DNA of 64,000 nt from Streptomyces sp. CBMA29 (GTDB lineage: Bacteria; Actinomycetota; Actinomycetes; Streptomycetales; Streptomycetaceae): NCBI RefSeq assembly GCF_014596445.1, contig NZ_MECL01000057.1, positions 62,001 through 126,000 on the forward strand. The letters are read 5' to 3'. The first letter of the stretch is position 1. The number at the start of each line of letters is the position of its first letter. Below are positions 26,945-39,052 of the stretch, piece after piece. The notes beneath the pieces were generated by a model. That model was given only the letters and a program-made list of their open reading frames with translations, searched no databases and was not told the origin of the DNA. The position numbers and the translations under genes are program-made.

Positions 26945-27325
26945 CCCCTCCCGGGGGGGGCGCCCAGCCGACAACCCGCACCTGCCCCCTCCCGGGGGGG
27001 GGCACACGACCGCCGGTCCCCACCTGCCCGTCACAGGCGACGTACGTCCGCCGAACCCCGCCTGACCCCTCCCCGGGGGGCGCACAGCCGCCGGACCCCA
27101 CCTGCCCGGCACAGGCGACGCACGTCCGCCGAACCCGCCTGACCGGCTGCGGCCACACGGTGCCCGTGCCGAGGCCCAGGCCGGGCCCGCGCACGCGCCG
27201 GCCCGCAGCCGACCAGCCCATCAGGGTCACACCCCGCAAGCCGACCGCAGGTCAGGACTCCGGGGCGGAGCGCGGAAGGGATCGGTTCGTCGGGGCCCGG
27301 CCCCGATTCCCGAGCCGACCGCAGG
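26945..27325. repeat. Decayed tandem repeats between asnC-like gene and era
   Basis: Non-coding. A 78-bp unit at 27021-27098 (starting CACCTGCCC, containing ACAGGCGACG and GTCCGCCGAACCC) is repeated with changes from 27099 to about 27147, and a shortened copy precedes it at 26979-27020. Runs of eight to nine G follow CCTCCC in two places. The rest of the gap shows nothing recognisable. Confidence 0.6.
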
Positions 27326-30158
<2,833 letters not shown>

Positions 30159-30167
30159 TCTCCGGAG

Positions 30168-30221
30168 CCTCCGGCCCGTCAGCAGCTTCCGGCCCTTTCA
30201 GCAGCCCTCCGGCCCGTCAGC
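30168..30221. repeat. About 18-bp tandem repeat between glnK and deaminase-like gene
   Basis: Three imperfect units of CCTCCGGCCCGTCAGCAG; the third covers the stop of the convergent deaminase-like gene. It may also serve as the only separation between these converging genes, as no clear terminator hairpin is present. Confidence 0.6.
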
Positions 30222-30567
30222 CCGCCGTGACCGTGCTGCGGACCTTGCCGTCCGGGGCCGCGAGGATCACCGGGGTGTCCGGGCCGCCCAGGTCCCTGAC
30301 GGCGGCCCGGTCCCGGTCGGCGGCCGTCTCCTCGGCCGTCACCACGACGGCCGCCTCCAGGGAGGCCGCGCCGCTGGCGACCGCCATCGCGACCGCCGTC
30401 TGGAGCGCGCTCAGATTCAGCGACTCCAGCGCCACCGGGCCCGCCACGTAGGTCCGGCCCATCTCGTCCCTGACGGCCGCGCCTTCCGACGCGCCGTTAC
30501 GGGCGCGGGCCGACCGGGCCAGCGTGATGAGTTTCTGGTCTTCCGGATCCACGGTCGCATCGCTCAT
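30217..30567 (-). CDS. Cytidine deaminase-like protein lacking zinc ligands
   Basis: A 116-residue protein with the fold pattern of small cytidine deaminases (MSDATVDPEDQKLITLARSARARNG, a YVAGPVAL strand, a helix LQTAVAMAVASG). The helix that should carry C/H-A-E contains no such residues, and no PCxxC follows. It is therefore unlikely to deaminate. In Streptomyces a deaminase-like gene of this kind sits between era and corC, so the position is conserved even if activity is lost. The start is ATG 30567. It is convergent with glnK. Confidence 0.75.
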   Translation of the reverse strand: MSDATVDPEDQKLITLARSARARNGASEGAAVRDEMGRTYVAGPVALESLNLSALQTAVAMAVASGAASLEAAVVVTAEETAADRDRAAVRDLGGPDTPVILAAPDGKVRSTVTAG

Positions 30568-30708
30568 GCGCCGACCCTATCCGTCGCCCCGGACGCGCCT
30601 TCGCGGAGGTGCGCCCCGGTTCCGTCACTCCAGGTGACCGAAGATGCGCGGACAGCGAACCGTGCTTAGCGTGGGTCGTGCAGTCCGTCCTCGTTAGAGG
30701 TGATCCCC

Positions 30709-30903
30709 ATGTTGCTGCACCTGCCCTTCGTCATCGTGCTCGCCGTCGCGGCCTTCTTCCTGAAGCGGAAGGGGTCAATGAAGGCGACACACGCCCTGGT
30801 CTGCGGAGCCTTCGGGTTCTATCTGGCGGATACGAGCCTGGCCACGTCGATCTCGGCGGCCAGTGCCAACCTGGTGTCGATGATCGGCACCTTCGGTACG
30901 TAG
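30709..30903 (+). CDS. Small membrane protein, 64 aa
   Basis: An ATG at 30709 with GAGGTG 7 nt upstream encodes 64 residues. The N-terminal half is a membrane helix (LHLPFVIVLAVAAFFL) followed by the basic KRKGSMK; a second hydrophobic segment (ALVCGAFGFYLA) is next, and the tail is Ser/Ala/Thr-rich. No family is recognised. Codon use is less GC-biased than in the neighbours. It converges on the SnoaL-like gene 6 bp away. The good ribosome site makes it a real gene; function unknown. Confidence 0.7.
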   Translation: MLLHLPFVIVLAVAAFFLKRKGSMKATHALVCGAFGFYLADTSLATSISAASANLVSMIGTFGT

Positions 30904-30909
30904 AAGACG

Positions 30910-31263
30910 TCAGCTCTCCGGGCGGTCCAGGACGCGCAGCCAGCGGCCGTCCGGTTGGCGGCGGGCGACCTGGACCCGGCCGCCGGTACCGTCCTTCGGG
31001 CGGGTGGAGGTCAGCGCGAGGTCACCGCTGATCAGGGTGGGCAGCGGCTCCTCGACCTCGAAGACCGGCTCGGCGGCCAGCAGCCCCGCGTACAGCTCGC
31101 GCAGCGCCGCCGTGCCCTGCGACGGGCGGTCGATCGGGAAGGCGACCACCGCGTCCGGCTCGAAGAGCTCCAGAATCCCTTCCAGGTCAGCGGAGTTGAC
31201 CCGCTCCACGAACAGCCGGGCGATGTCCTCCGGGTGGGTGGCGTCAGCGCGGTTCTCGGTCAT
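30910..31263 (-). CDS. SnoaL-like/NTF2-fold protein
   Basis: A 117-residue protein of the SnoaL/NTF2-like type: the N-terminal helix DIARLFVERVNSADLEGILELFEPDAVVAF followed by alternating strands is diagnostic. ATG 31263 has GAGGGAG about 9 nt upstream; a longer frame to 31362 has no support. It is divergent from the LysR gene, with 107 bp between, and is the likely target of that regulator. Such proteins range from isomerases and cyclases to ligand-binding proteins; the activity here is unknown. Confidence 0.85.
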   Translation of the reverse strand: MTENRADATHPEDIARLFVERVNSADLEGILELFEPDAVVAFPIDRPSQGTAALRELYAGLLAAEPVFEVEEPLPTLISGDLALTSTRPKDGTGGRVQVARRQPDGRWLRVLDRPES

Positions 31264-31370
31264 GGTGTGGCGCTCCCTCGTGTGCTCCTCGGTTCCCCCA
31301 CTGTCCATTCTCGACGGCCTCCGTCCATAAGTCCAAGATCTGGATCTTCTGCGAGCTAGCATCTCTGGTT

Positions 31371-32267
31371 ATGGAACTGCGGCAGCTCGAATACTTCGTG
31401 ACGGTGGCGGACGAGGCGGGATTCACCCGGGCGGCGGCCCTGCTGCACGTGGCGCAGCCGGGGATCAGCGCGCAGGTCAGACAGCTCGAACGGGAGCTGG
31501 GGCAGCCGCTGTTCGACCGCTCCGGCCGTACCGTGCGGCTCACCGAGGCCGGGCGCGCGGTGCTGCCGTACGCGCGGGCCGCGCTCGACGCCGTCGCCGG
31601 GGCGCGGCTGGCGGCGCAGGAGCTGACCGGGCTGGTACGCGGCCGGGTCGCGATCGGCACCGTCACCTCGCTGGGCGCCGACATGGACGTGCCGGGGATG
31701 CTCGCCGGATTCCACGACGCGTGTCCGGGGGTGGAGATCACGCTCGGCGAGGACACCTCGGACCGGCTGCTGGCCGGGCTGCGCGACGGGCGCTACGACC
31801 TGGCCTTCGCCGGGCTCGCCGGGGAACCGCCCGAGGGCATCGGTACGCAGACGGTCATCGACGACGCGCTGGTGGCGGCCGTCGCGCCCGGCGACCCGCT
31901 GGCCGGTCGCCGGACCATGCCCGTCAAGGCGCTCGACGGGCGGCCCCTGATCGTCCTGCCCACCGGTACCGGACTGCGGGCCGCCGTCGACACCGCGTGC
32001 GCGGCGGCGGGCTTCACGCCCCGGATCGCCTTCGAGGCGGGCAACCCGGAAGTCCTCGCCGCCCTCGCGGAGCGCGGCCTCGGCGTCGCGCTCCTCCCGG
32101 CCGGTCTCGCCGCCGCACGTCCCGCCCTGCGCGTCCTGCCGCTGACCCGGCCCGCGGTCCGCTCCCGGCTGGCGCTGGCCTGGCGGGAGCACGCGGGCGC
32201 GTCCCCCGCCGCCAAGGCGTTCCTCGCCCACGCCCGCCGCTTCCTCGCCGAGCGGAGCCGCCCCTGA
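31371..32267 (+). CDS. LysR-family transcriptional regulator
   Basis: 298 residues, normal for the family. The N-terminal winged helix MELRQLEYFVTVADEAGFTRAA ... QPGISAQVRQLERELGQPLFDR is canonical; a periplasmic-binding-like effector domain follows, with IVLPTGTGLRAAV in the ligand region. It starts at ATG 31371 and is divergent from the SnoaL-like gene, which LysR proteins usually control from such an arrangement. The effector is unknown. Confidence 0.94.
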   Translation: MELRQLEYFVTVADEAGFTRAAALLHVAQPGISAQVRQLERELGQPLFDRSGRTVRLTEAGRAVLPYARAALDAVAGARLAAQELTGLVRGRVAIGTVTSLGADMDVPGMLAGFHDACPGVEITLGEDTSDRLLAGLRDGRYDLAFAGLAGEPPEGIGTQTVIDDALVAAVAPGDPLAGRRTMPVKALDGRPLIVLPTGTGLRAAVDTACAAAGFTPRIAFEAGNPEVLAALAERGLGVALLPAGLAAARPALRVLPLTRPAVRSRLALAWREHAGASPAAKAFLAHARRFLAERSRP

Positions 32268-32282
32268 GGGGCCGACCCGTCC

Positions 32283-33575
32283 TCAGGGGGCCGGGACCTC
32301 CGCGACCGGGTCGACCCGGACGGTGTGGATACGGTTGCGGCGGCCCGCGGGCGCCTCGGCCGTCAGCCGCAGCGCGGCCGTACCGCGGTCGCCCGACCCG
32401 TCCTCGGGCAGCGGCACCACCGTGGTGGCGCCGGGGATCGGGACCCGGCCGAGGGACTTGGCGAGCAGCCCGCCGACGGTCTCGACGTCGTCGTCGTCGA
32501 GTTCCACCCCGTACAGGTCACCGAGGTCGCCGATGTCCAGGCGGGCCGTGACGCGGTACGAGCCGTCGCCCAACTCCTCGACCGGGGGCGTCTCGCGGTC
32601 GTACTCGTCGGTGATCTCGCCGACGATCTCCTCCAGGATGTCCTCGATGGTGACGATCCCGGCGGTCCCGCCGTACTCGTCGATCACCACGGCCACGTGG
32701 TTGCGCTCCTGCTGCATCTCGCGCAGCAGGTCCCCGGCGTTCTTGGTGTCGGGCACGAAGGACGCGGGCCTGATCAGCGTCGAGACCGGCTCGGACTCCG
32801 AGTCGCGGTTGATGTGCACCCGGCGCGCCAGGTCCTTGAGGTAGACGAAGCCGACGACGTCGTCCTCGCTCTCCCCGGTCACCGGGATACGGGAGAAGCC
32901 GCTGCGCAGCGCCAGCGTCATGGCCTGACGGATCGTCTTGAACCGTTCGATCATGACCAGTTCGGGCCGCGGCACCATCACCTCGCGGACGATGGTGTCG
33001 CCCAGCTCGAAGACCGAGTGCACCATCCGGCGCTCATCGTCCTCGATCAGCGACTCGGACTCGGCGAGGTCCACCATCGCGCGCAGTTCGGCCTCGCTCG
33101 CGAACGGGCCGCGCTTGAAGCCCTTGCCGGGCGTCACCGCGTTGCCCAGCAGGATCAGCAGCCCCGGCACCGGGCCCATGACGCGGGCCAGCGGCAGCAG
33201 GACGTACGAGGCGGCGGTCGCGGTGTTCATCGGGTGCTGGCGGCCGATGGTGCGCGGCGAGACGCCGACGGCCACGTACGACACGAGCACCATGACGCCG
33301 ATCGCGACGGCGAGGACTTCCCAGGTGCTGTCGAAGTGCCGGTCGCACACGACGGTGATCAGGACGGCCGCGGCCGTCTCGCAGCCGACCCGCAGCAGCA
33401 GGGCGACATTGAGGTAGCGGGTCGGGTCGGAGGCCACGGCCAGCAGATTGGCGGCGCCCTTGCGGCCGGAGCGCAGCGCGTCCTCGGCGCGGAACCGGGA
33501 CACCCGGGCGATGGCGGTCTCGGCGCAGGCGGCGAGCCAGGCGACGACGACCAGGACAACAGCGGAGACGATCAT
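32283..33575 (-). CDS. CNNM/CorC-family transporter-like protein (hemolysin C type)
   Basis: A 430-residue membrane protein. A DUF21/CNNM transmembrane domain (residues 1-~190, starting MIVSAVVLVVVAWLAACAETA) is followed by two CBS domains (about 205-330, with MVPRPELVMI and VVIDEYGGTAGIVTIEDILEEIVGEI) and a CorC_HlyC domain. It is linked to magnesium or cobalt efflux. It starts at ATG 33575 and lies 19 bp after ybeY in the phoH-ybeY-corC operon, the standard actinobacterial arrangement. Confidence 0.93.
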   Translation of the reverse strand: MIVSAVVLVVVAWLAACAETAIARVSRFRAEDALRSGRKGAANLLAVASDPTRYLNVALLLRVGCETAAAVLITVVCDRHFDSTWEVLAVAIGVMVLVSYVAVGVSPRTIGRQHPMNTATAASYVLLPLARVMGPVPGLLILLGNAVTPGKGFKRGPFASEAELRAMVDLAESESLIEDDERRMVHSVFELGDTIVREVMVPRPELVMIERFKTIRQAMTLALRSGFSRIPVTGESEDDVVGFVYLKDLARRVHINRDSESEPVSTLIRPASFVPDTKNAGDLLREMQQERNHVAVVIDEYGGTAGIVTIEDILEEIVGEITDEYDRETPPVEELGDGSYRVTARLDIGDLGDLYGVELDDDDVETVGGLLAKSLGRVPIPGATTVVPLPEDGSGDRGTAALRLTAEAPAGRRNRIHTVRVDPVAEVPAP

Positions 33576-33594
33576 GCGGAAGTCACCGTCGGCG

Positions 33595-34089
33595 TCAGTG
33601 GGTGGTGGGCGCGGGTGACGGGCCCTCGGCCCCTTGCTCGTCACGCCAGCCGTCCAGAATGGCCGCCTGGAGGCCGAACATCTCGGCCTTCTCGTCGGCT
33701 TCCTCGTGGTCGTACCCGAGCAGGTGGAGGACGCCGTGGACGGTGAGCAGTTGCAGCTCCTCGTCCATGGAGTGCTTCGTCGGCGCCTCCTCCGCCTGCT
33801 TCTTGGCGACCTCGGGGCAGAGCACGATGTCGCCGAGCAGCCCCTGCGAGGGCTCCTCGTCCTCTTTCCCCGGACGCAGCTCGTCCATCGGGAAGGACAT
33901 GACATCCGTCGGCCCCGGCAGGTCCATCCACTGCATGTGGAGCTGCTCCATGGCGTCGGCGTCCACCACGATCACCGACAGTTCGGAGAGCGGGTGGATT
34001 CGCATGCGCTGAAGGGCGTAGCGGGCGGCGTCCAGGACCGCCCGCTCGTCGATCTCCCAGCCGGACTCGTTGTTGACGTCGATCGCCAT
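33595..34089 (-). CDS. ybeY: Endoribonuclease YbeY, rRNA maturation
   Basis: A 164-residue metalloprotein with [11 protein letters not shown], whose three histidines bind zinc, and the conserved MSFPMDE strand. It processes the 3' end of 16S rRNA and takes part in ribosome quality control. ATG 34089 gives the expected N-terminus [10 protein letters not shown]; a GTG at 34119 would overlap phoH and has no support. It sits between phoH and the CorC-type gene. Confidence 0.96.
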   Translation of the reverse strand: MAIDVNNESGWEIDERAVLDAARYALQRMRIHPLSELSVIVVDADAMEQLHMQWMDLPGPTDVMSFPMDELRPGKEDEEPSQGLLGDIVLCPEVAKKQAEEAPTKHSMDEELQLLTVHGVLHLLGYDHEEADEKAEMFGLQAAILDGWRDEQGAEGPSPAPTTH

Positions 34090-34102
34090 GATGGTGAAGT
34101 GG

Positions 34103-35146
<1,044 letters not shown>

Positions 35147-35302
35147 GGGCCGGCGCTAGGGCCTGCTCATCCCGCTTTCTGCTGATCGGCAAGCCCGGAG
35201 GGGCCTGGGGGTTCCAAGCGTACGACGCCGCGCCGCGCCCGCCGAGGGGATTTGGCGGTGTGCCCGCGGCGGAAGGGGCGCGGGGAGCGCCCGGTCGGGC
35301 CG

Positions 35303-35401
35303 GGGCTCAGGCGGGGCCCAGGCGGGGTTCGGGCAGGGCTCAGGCAGGGCTCAGGCAGGGCTCAGGCAGGGCTCAGGCGGAGCTCAGGCAGGGCTCAGGC
35401 G
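35303..35401. repeat. Nine-unit 11-bp tandem repeat at pfkB stop
   Basis: Nine contiguous units of GGGCTCAGGCA (variants GGGCTCAGGCG, GAGCTCAGGCA, GGGTTCGGGCA, GGGCCCAGGCG). The last unit contains the pfkB stop codon (35395-35397), so the array is the 3' untranslated region of that gene. Units 4-6 are identical, which suggests recent slippage. An 11-bp period gives one unit per helical turn. Confidence 0.9.
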
Positions 35402-36525
35402 GGGCGGAAGCCGACGGTGGGGACCGCGCGGCGCAGCGGCCAGGGCCGGGGGTCGGTGGGCAGCAGGGCGTCGAGGAAGGCGTAGCGGCCGAGCGGGGAG
35501 GCGGGGTCGCAGGGGCCAGGGCCGGCGGCGGCCCGCGCCCGCGCCTTCGTCTGCTGCCACCAGGCGGCGATCTCCGCCCAGCCGGGCGCGGACAGCGAGC
35601 CGCCGAACTCCTGCACGGACAGCGCCGCGCACAGCGACGCGAAGGCCAGCCGGTCGGCCAGCGGCCAGGCGGCGAGCGTGCCGGTCACGAATCCGGCGAC
35701 GAAGACGTCGCCCGCGCCCGTGGGGTCCAGGGCCTCCACGATCAGGGCGGGCACCTCGGCCGTCTCGCCGCTGCCGGAGTCCACGGCGAAGGCGCCCTCG
35801 GAGCCGAGGGTCACCACCGCGAGCGGCACCCGCTCGGCCAGGGACCTGGCGGCCTCGCGCGGGCAGGCCGTCCGGGTGTACCGCATGGCCTCCTCGGCGT
35901 TCGGCAGAAACGCGGCGCAGTGCCGTAGCCCATCCAGGTCCGCCGGGTCCCAGCGGCCGGTCTCGTCCCAGCCGACGTCCGCGAAGACCTTCGTCCCCGA
36001 GGCGGCGGCGGCCCCGATCCACTCCTGGTCCCGCTCCTGGTCGCCCGCCCTGCCGTGGTGCCCGAGCGACGCCACCGCCGCCCGCGCGGGCGGCGGACAG
36101 GCGGGCACCGACTCCTGCGCGGGCGGCGCCTCGTGCCCGTGGCTGACCATCGTCCGCTCGCCCTCGTACGCCATCGACACCGTCACCGGCGAGTGCCAGC
36201 CGGGGATCCGCCGCGACGGCTCCAGGTCGATGCCCTCGCCCGACGACAGGCTGTCCCAGCAGTAGTCGCCGTACACGTCGTCCCCGAACGCCGCCGCCAA
36301 CGTCGTCCGCAGCCCCAGCCTCGCCAGCGCCGTCGCCATGTTCGCGATCCCGCCGGGGCTCGAACCCATCCCCCGCGCCCAGGACTCGGTGCCCCGTACG
36401 GGCGCGCTGTCCAGTCCCGTGAAGATGATGTCCAGGAACACGGTGCCGGTCAGATAGACGTCGGTCCCCGGGTCGCCCGCCGCGCGGAGCGTGCCAAGGG
36501 GGTCGAGAACGGGCATGTCGTCCAT
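35395..36525 (-). CDS. PfkB-family carbohydrate kinase
   Basis: A 376-residue ribokinase-like sugar kinase. The N-terminal substrate region contains SSPGGIANMATALARLG and the C-terminal signature is DPTGAGDVFVAGF, with the catalytic aspartate in GAGD. The ATG at 36525 (or 36516) is taken although the frame is open to 36696. It is divergent from a GH4 glycosidase with 176 bp between, so a joint role in sugar or phospho-sugar use is likely. The substrate is not evident. Confidence 0.9.
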   Translation of the reverse strand: MDDMPVLDPLGTLRAAGDPGTDVYLTGTVFLDIIFTGLDSAPVRGTESWARGMGSSPGGIANMATALARLGLRTTLAAAFGDDVYGDYCWDSLSSGEGIDLEPSRRIPGWHSPVTVSMAYEGERTMVSHGHEAPPAQESVPACPPPARAAVASLGHHGRAGDQERDQEWIGAAAASGTKVFADVGWDETGRWDPADLDGLRHCAAFLPNAEEAMRYTRTACPREAARSLAERVPLAVVTLGSEGAFAVDSGSGETAEVPALIVEALDPTGAGDVFVAGFVTGTLAAWPLADRLAFASLCAALSVQEFGGSLSAPGWAEIAAWWQQTKARARAAAGPGPCDPASPLGRYAFLDALLPTDPRPWPLRRAVPTVGFRPA

Positions 36526-36701
36526 CCGGTCACTGTGCCACGGCGTCCGCGCCCGGGGCTGCACGTACCGCCACCTGATGTCGGTCGGCGAACCGCACGG
36601 CAGGACCGCGCCGCCGGTGGGGGAGGAACTGCGCGACAAGCCCCCGTCGGGGGAAGATCCGGGGGACGACATCAGCCGGGCAGGACGGAAGGTCACCGCG
36701 C

Positions 36702-38015
36702 ATGCGCCTGACGATTCTGGGGGGCGGCGGCTTCCGCGTCCCCCTCGTGTACCGAGCCCTGCTCGACGACCCCACGGTCAGTGACGTCGTGCTGTACGAC
36801 ACGGACCCGCGGCGGCTGCGGGTGATCACGGCGGTACTGGCCACGATGCCGGGCGGCCCGCCGGTACGGGCGACGACGGACCTGGACGACGCCCTGCGCG
36901 GAGCGCGGTTCGTCTTCTCGGCGATCCGCGTCGGCGGCACCGCGGGCCGTGTCTCGGACGAGAGGCTGCCGCTGGCGCAGGGCGTGCTGGGCCAGGAGAC
37001 GGTCGGCGCGGGCGGGGTGCTGTACGGGCTGCGGACGCTGCCGGTCGCGACGGCGGTGGCGGAACGCGTCAAGGCGGTGGCGCCGGACGCGTGGGTCATC
37101 AACTTCACGAATCCGGCCGGGATGGTCACCGAGGCGATGAGCCGGGTGCTGGGCCCGCGGGTGATCGGGATCTGCGACTCGCCGGTGGGGCTGGTGCGGC
37201 GGGCGGCGCGGGCGGCGGGCGCGGACCCGGAAGGACCGGGCTTCGGCTACGACTACGTGGGCCTCAACCACCTCGGCTGGCTGCGGAAGTTGACGGTCGA
37301 CGGGACGGATCTGCTGCCGGGCCTGCTGGCCGACCCGGCGGCGCTCGGCACGTTCGAGGAGGGCCGGCTCTTCGGCCCCGAGTGGCTGGCGGCGCTGGGC
37401 TCGCTGCCCAACGAGTACCTGCACTACTACTACTTCCGGCGCGAGTCGCTGGCCGCGGTGCGCGCCGCGGACGCCACGCGCGGCGAGTTCCTCGACCGGC
37501 AGCAGGGCGCGTTCTTCGCCGCGGCCGACGAACAGCCGGGCCGGGCGCACGAGTGGTGGGAGCGGACCCGGCTGGAGCGCGAGGAGACGTACATGGCGGA
37601 CAGCCGCTCCGCGTCCGGCGGTTGGGAGCGCGACCCGCACGATCTGGACGGCGGCGGTTACGACCGGGTGGCGCTCGCGCTGATGCGGGCCATCGCGCGG
37701 GACGAGCGGACGACGCTGATCCTCAATGTGCCGGGCGGCGGGGCGGTGCCGTTCCTCGACCCGGAGGCCGTGGTCGAAGTGCCGTGCGAGGTCGGCGCGT
37801 TCGGGGCGAGGCCGCTGCCGGTGGCGGCGCCGGACGAGCACCAGGCGGGGCTGATGCTGGAGCTGAAGGCGGTGGAGCGGGCGACGATCGAGGCGGCGGC
37901 CACGGGTTCGCGCCGGGCCGCGCTGCGGGCGCTCGCGCTGCACCCGCTGGTGGACTCCCCTGCGGTGGCGGCGCGAATCCTGGCGGCGGCGCTCCCCGAC
38001 GACGGCCGGTGCTGA
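36702..38015 (+). CDS. GH4 family glycosidase (6-phospho-beta-glucosidase type)
   Basis: A 437-residue NAD- and metal-dependent glycosidase. A Rossmann start, LTILGGGGFRVPLVY, is followed by VINFTNPAGMVTEA (around residue 130), GICDSPVGLVRRA and GLNHLGW, typical GH4 motifs including the metal-binding Cys and His. GH4 enzymes cleave phospho- or plain glycosides by a redox mechanism. The length is normal. It is divergent from the PfkB kinase, which may phosphorylate the released sugar. Start ATG 36702. Confidence 0.93.
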   Translation: MRLTILGGGGFRVPLVYRALLDDPTVSDVVLYDTDPRRLRVITAVLATMPGGPPVRATTDLDDALRGARFVFSAIRVGGTAGRVSDERLPLAQGVLGQETVGAGGVLYGLRTLPVATAVAERVKAVAPDAWVINFTNPAGMVTEAMSRVLGPRVIGICDSPVGLVRRAARAAGADPEGPGFGYDYVGLNHLGWLRKLTVDGTDLLPGLLADPAALGTFEEGRLFGPEWLAALGSLPNEYLHYYYFRRESLAAVRAADATRGEFLDRQQGAFFAAADEQPGRAHEWWERTRLEREETYMADSRSASGGWERDPHDLDGGGYDRVALALMRAIARDERTTLILNVPGGGAVPFLDPEAVVEVPCEVGAFGARPLPVAAPDEHQAGLMLELKAVERATIEAAATGSRRAALRALALHPLVDSPAVAARILAAALPDDGRC

Positions 38016-38227
38016 CGGGCCGCCGGGCGCTGACCGGCGGCCGGCGCGGATCGGCGCCCGCCTGTCCCGACCCGCCCGGTGCAACGGCCTCTGAACTGCG
38101 GGTTAACTCACGGGAAACAGGTTCGCGGTACCCATACTCGGCGCCACGCGCGTAGACCTCCCTTGACCAGCCAGGATCGACGGGTCTAGGTTCACCGGCA
38201 CCAACCGAGCGTTGAAGGAGCACCGTC

Positions 38228-39037
38228 ATGCCCCGAGTCCGACTCTCCGCCCGCACCCGCACCTTGGCCGTCACCGTGGTCGCGGCGTCGCTGGGCGCCA
38301 CGGTCTACGGAGTCGGCGTCGCCGGCGCCCACGATTCCGTGCCGCGCAGCGACAAGCAGATCCCCAACCTCACCGACGTGGTCAGTGAGATCAAGGCGTA
38401 CTACGGCGACACCGTGGACGCCTCGGGCGAGCACTTCGCGTCGCCGAGCAGCAACTACGCCAAGCAGGTCGCGGGCATCGAGGCCAAGGCCAAGCAGTAT
38501 CTGGCCCACGAGGTCGGCCACGGCGGCAAGGGCGGCCACAACGGCCACGCGGCCAAGCCCGCCATCGTGCTGGACGTCGACGACACGAGCCTGAACACGT
38601 ACAACTACGAGCTGGAGGTGGGCTTCGCCTACACGCCCGCCAGCAACTCGGCGTACATCGCGAACAAGAACATGGACGCCGTCTTCGGCATGGAGAAGCT
38701 GACCAACTGGGCGGCGGACCAGGGCATCACGGTCTTCTGGGTCACCGGCCGCCCGGAGGCCCAACGCGCCGACACCGTACGGAATCTGGCCGCCGTCGGC
38801 TACAAGCCGGCCGCCGACACCGCGCACCTCTACCTGAAGAACGCGGCCAGCCCGCCGTCGTACCTGCCGTGCGGCTCGACGTGCACGACCATCGAGTACA
38901 AGTCCGGTACCCGCAAGCACATCGAGTCGCTCGGCTACAACATCGTCGGCAACTTCGGCGACCAGTACAGCGACCTGACCGGCGGCTACGCGGACAAGTC
39001 CTTCAAGCTGCCGAACCCGATGTACTTCCTGCCGTAG
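38228..39037 (+). CDS. Secreted HAD-superfamily acid phosphatase
   Basis: A 269-residue exported protein. Its signal peptide (basic RVRLSARTRT, then a hydrophobic core ending near AGA-HD, about residue 35) is followed by a HAD subfamily IIIB domain. DVDDT at about residues 117-121 holds the nucleophile and acid/base aspartates, and WVTGRPE is motif II. A His/Gly-rich patch (GHGGKGGHNGH) precedes the catalytic strand. GGAG lies upstream of ATG 38228. It likely scavenges phosphate from extracellular phosphomonoesters. Monocistronic and convergent with the deaminase gene. Confidence 0.9.
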   Translation: MPRVRLSARTRTLAVTVVAASLGATVYGVGVAGAHDSVPRSDKQIPNLTDVVSEIKAYYGDTVDASGEHFASPSSNYAKQVAGIEAKAKQYLAHEVGHGGKGGHNGHAAKPAIVLDVDDTSLNTYNYELEVGFAYTPASNSAYIANKNMDAVFGMEKLTNWAADQGITVFWVTGRPEAQRADTVRNLAAVGYKPAADTAHLYLKNAASPPSYLPCGSTCTTIEYKSGTRKHIESLGYNIVGNFGDQYSDLTGGYADKSFKLPNPMYFLP

Positions 39038-39052
39038 GACGCGGAATAGGCG

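Noticed and set aside
24287..27112. 941-codon minus frame across the exporter and regulator genes
   Set aside because: Overlaps two well-supported genes and consists of Arg/Gly/Pro-rich shadow translation.
35303..35401. CRISPR-like array
   Set aside because: Units are 11 bp with no unique spacers and no cas genes are present.
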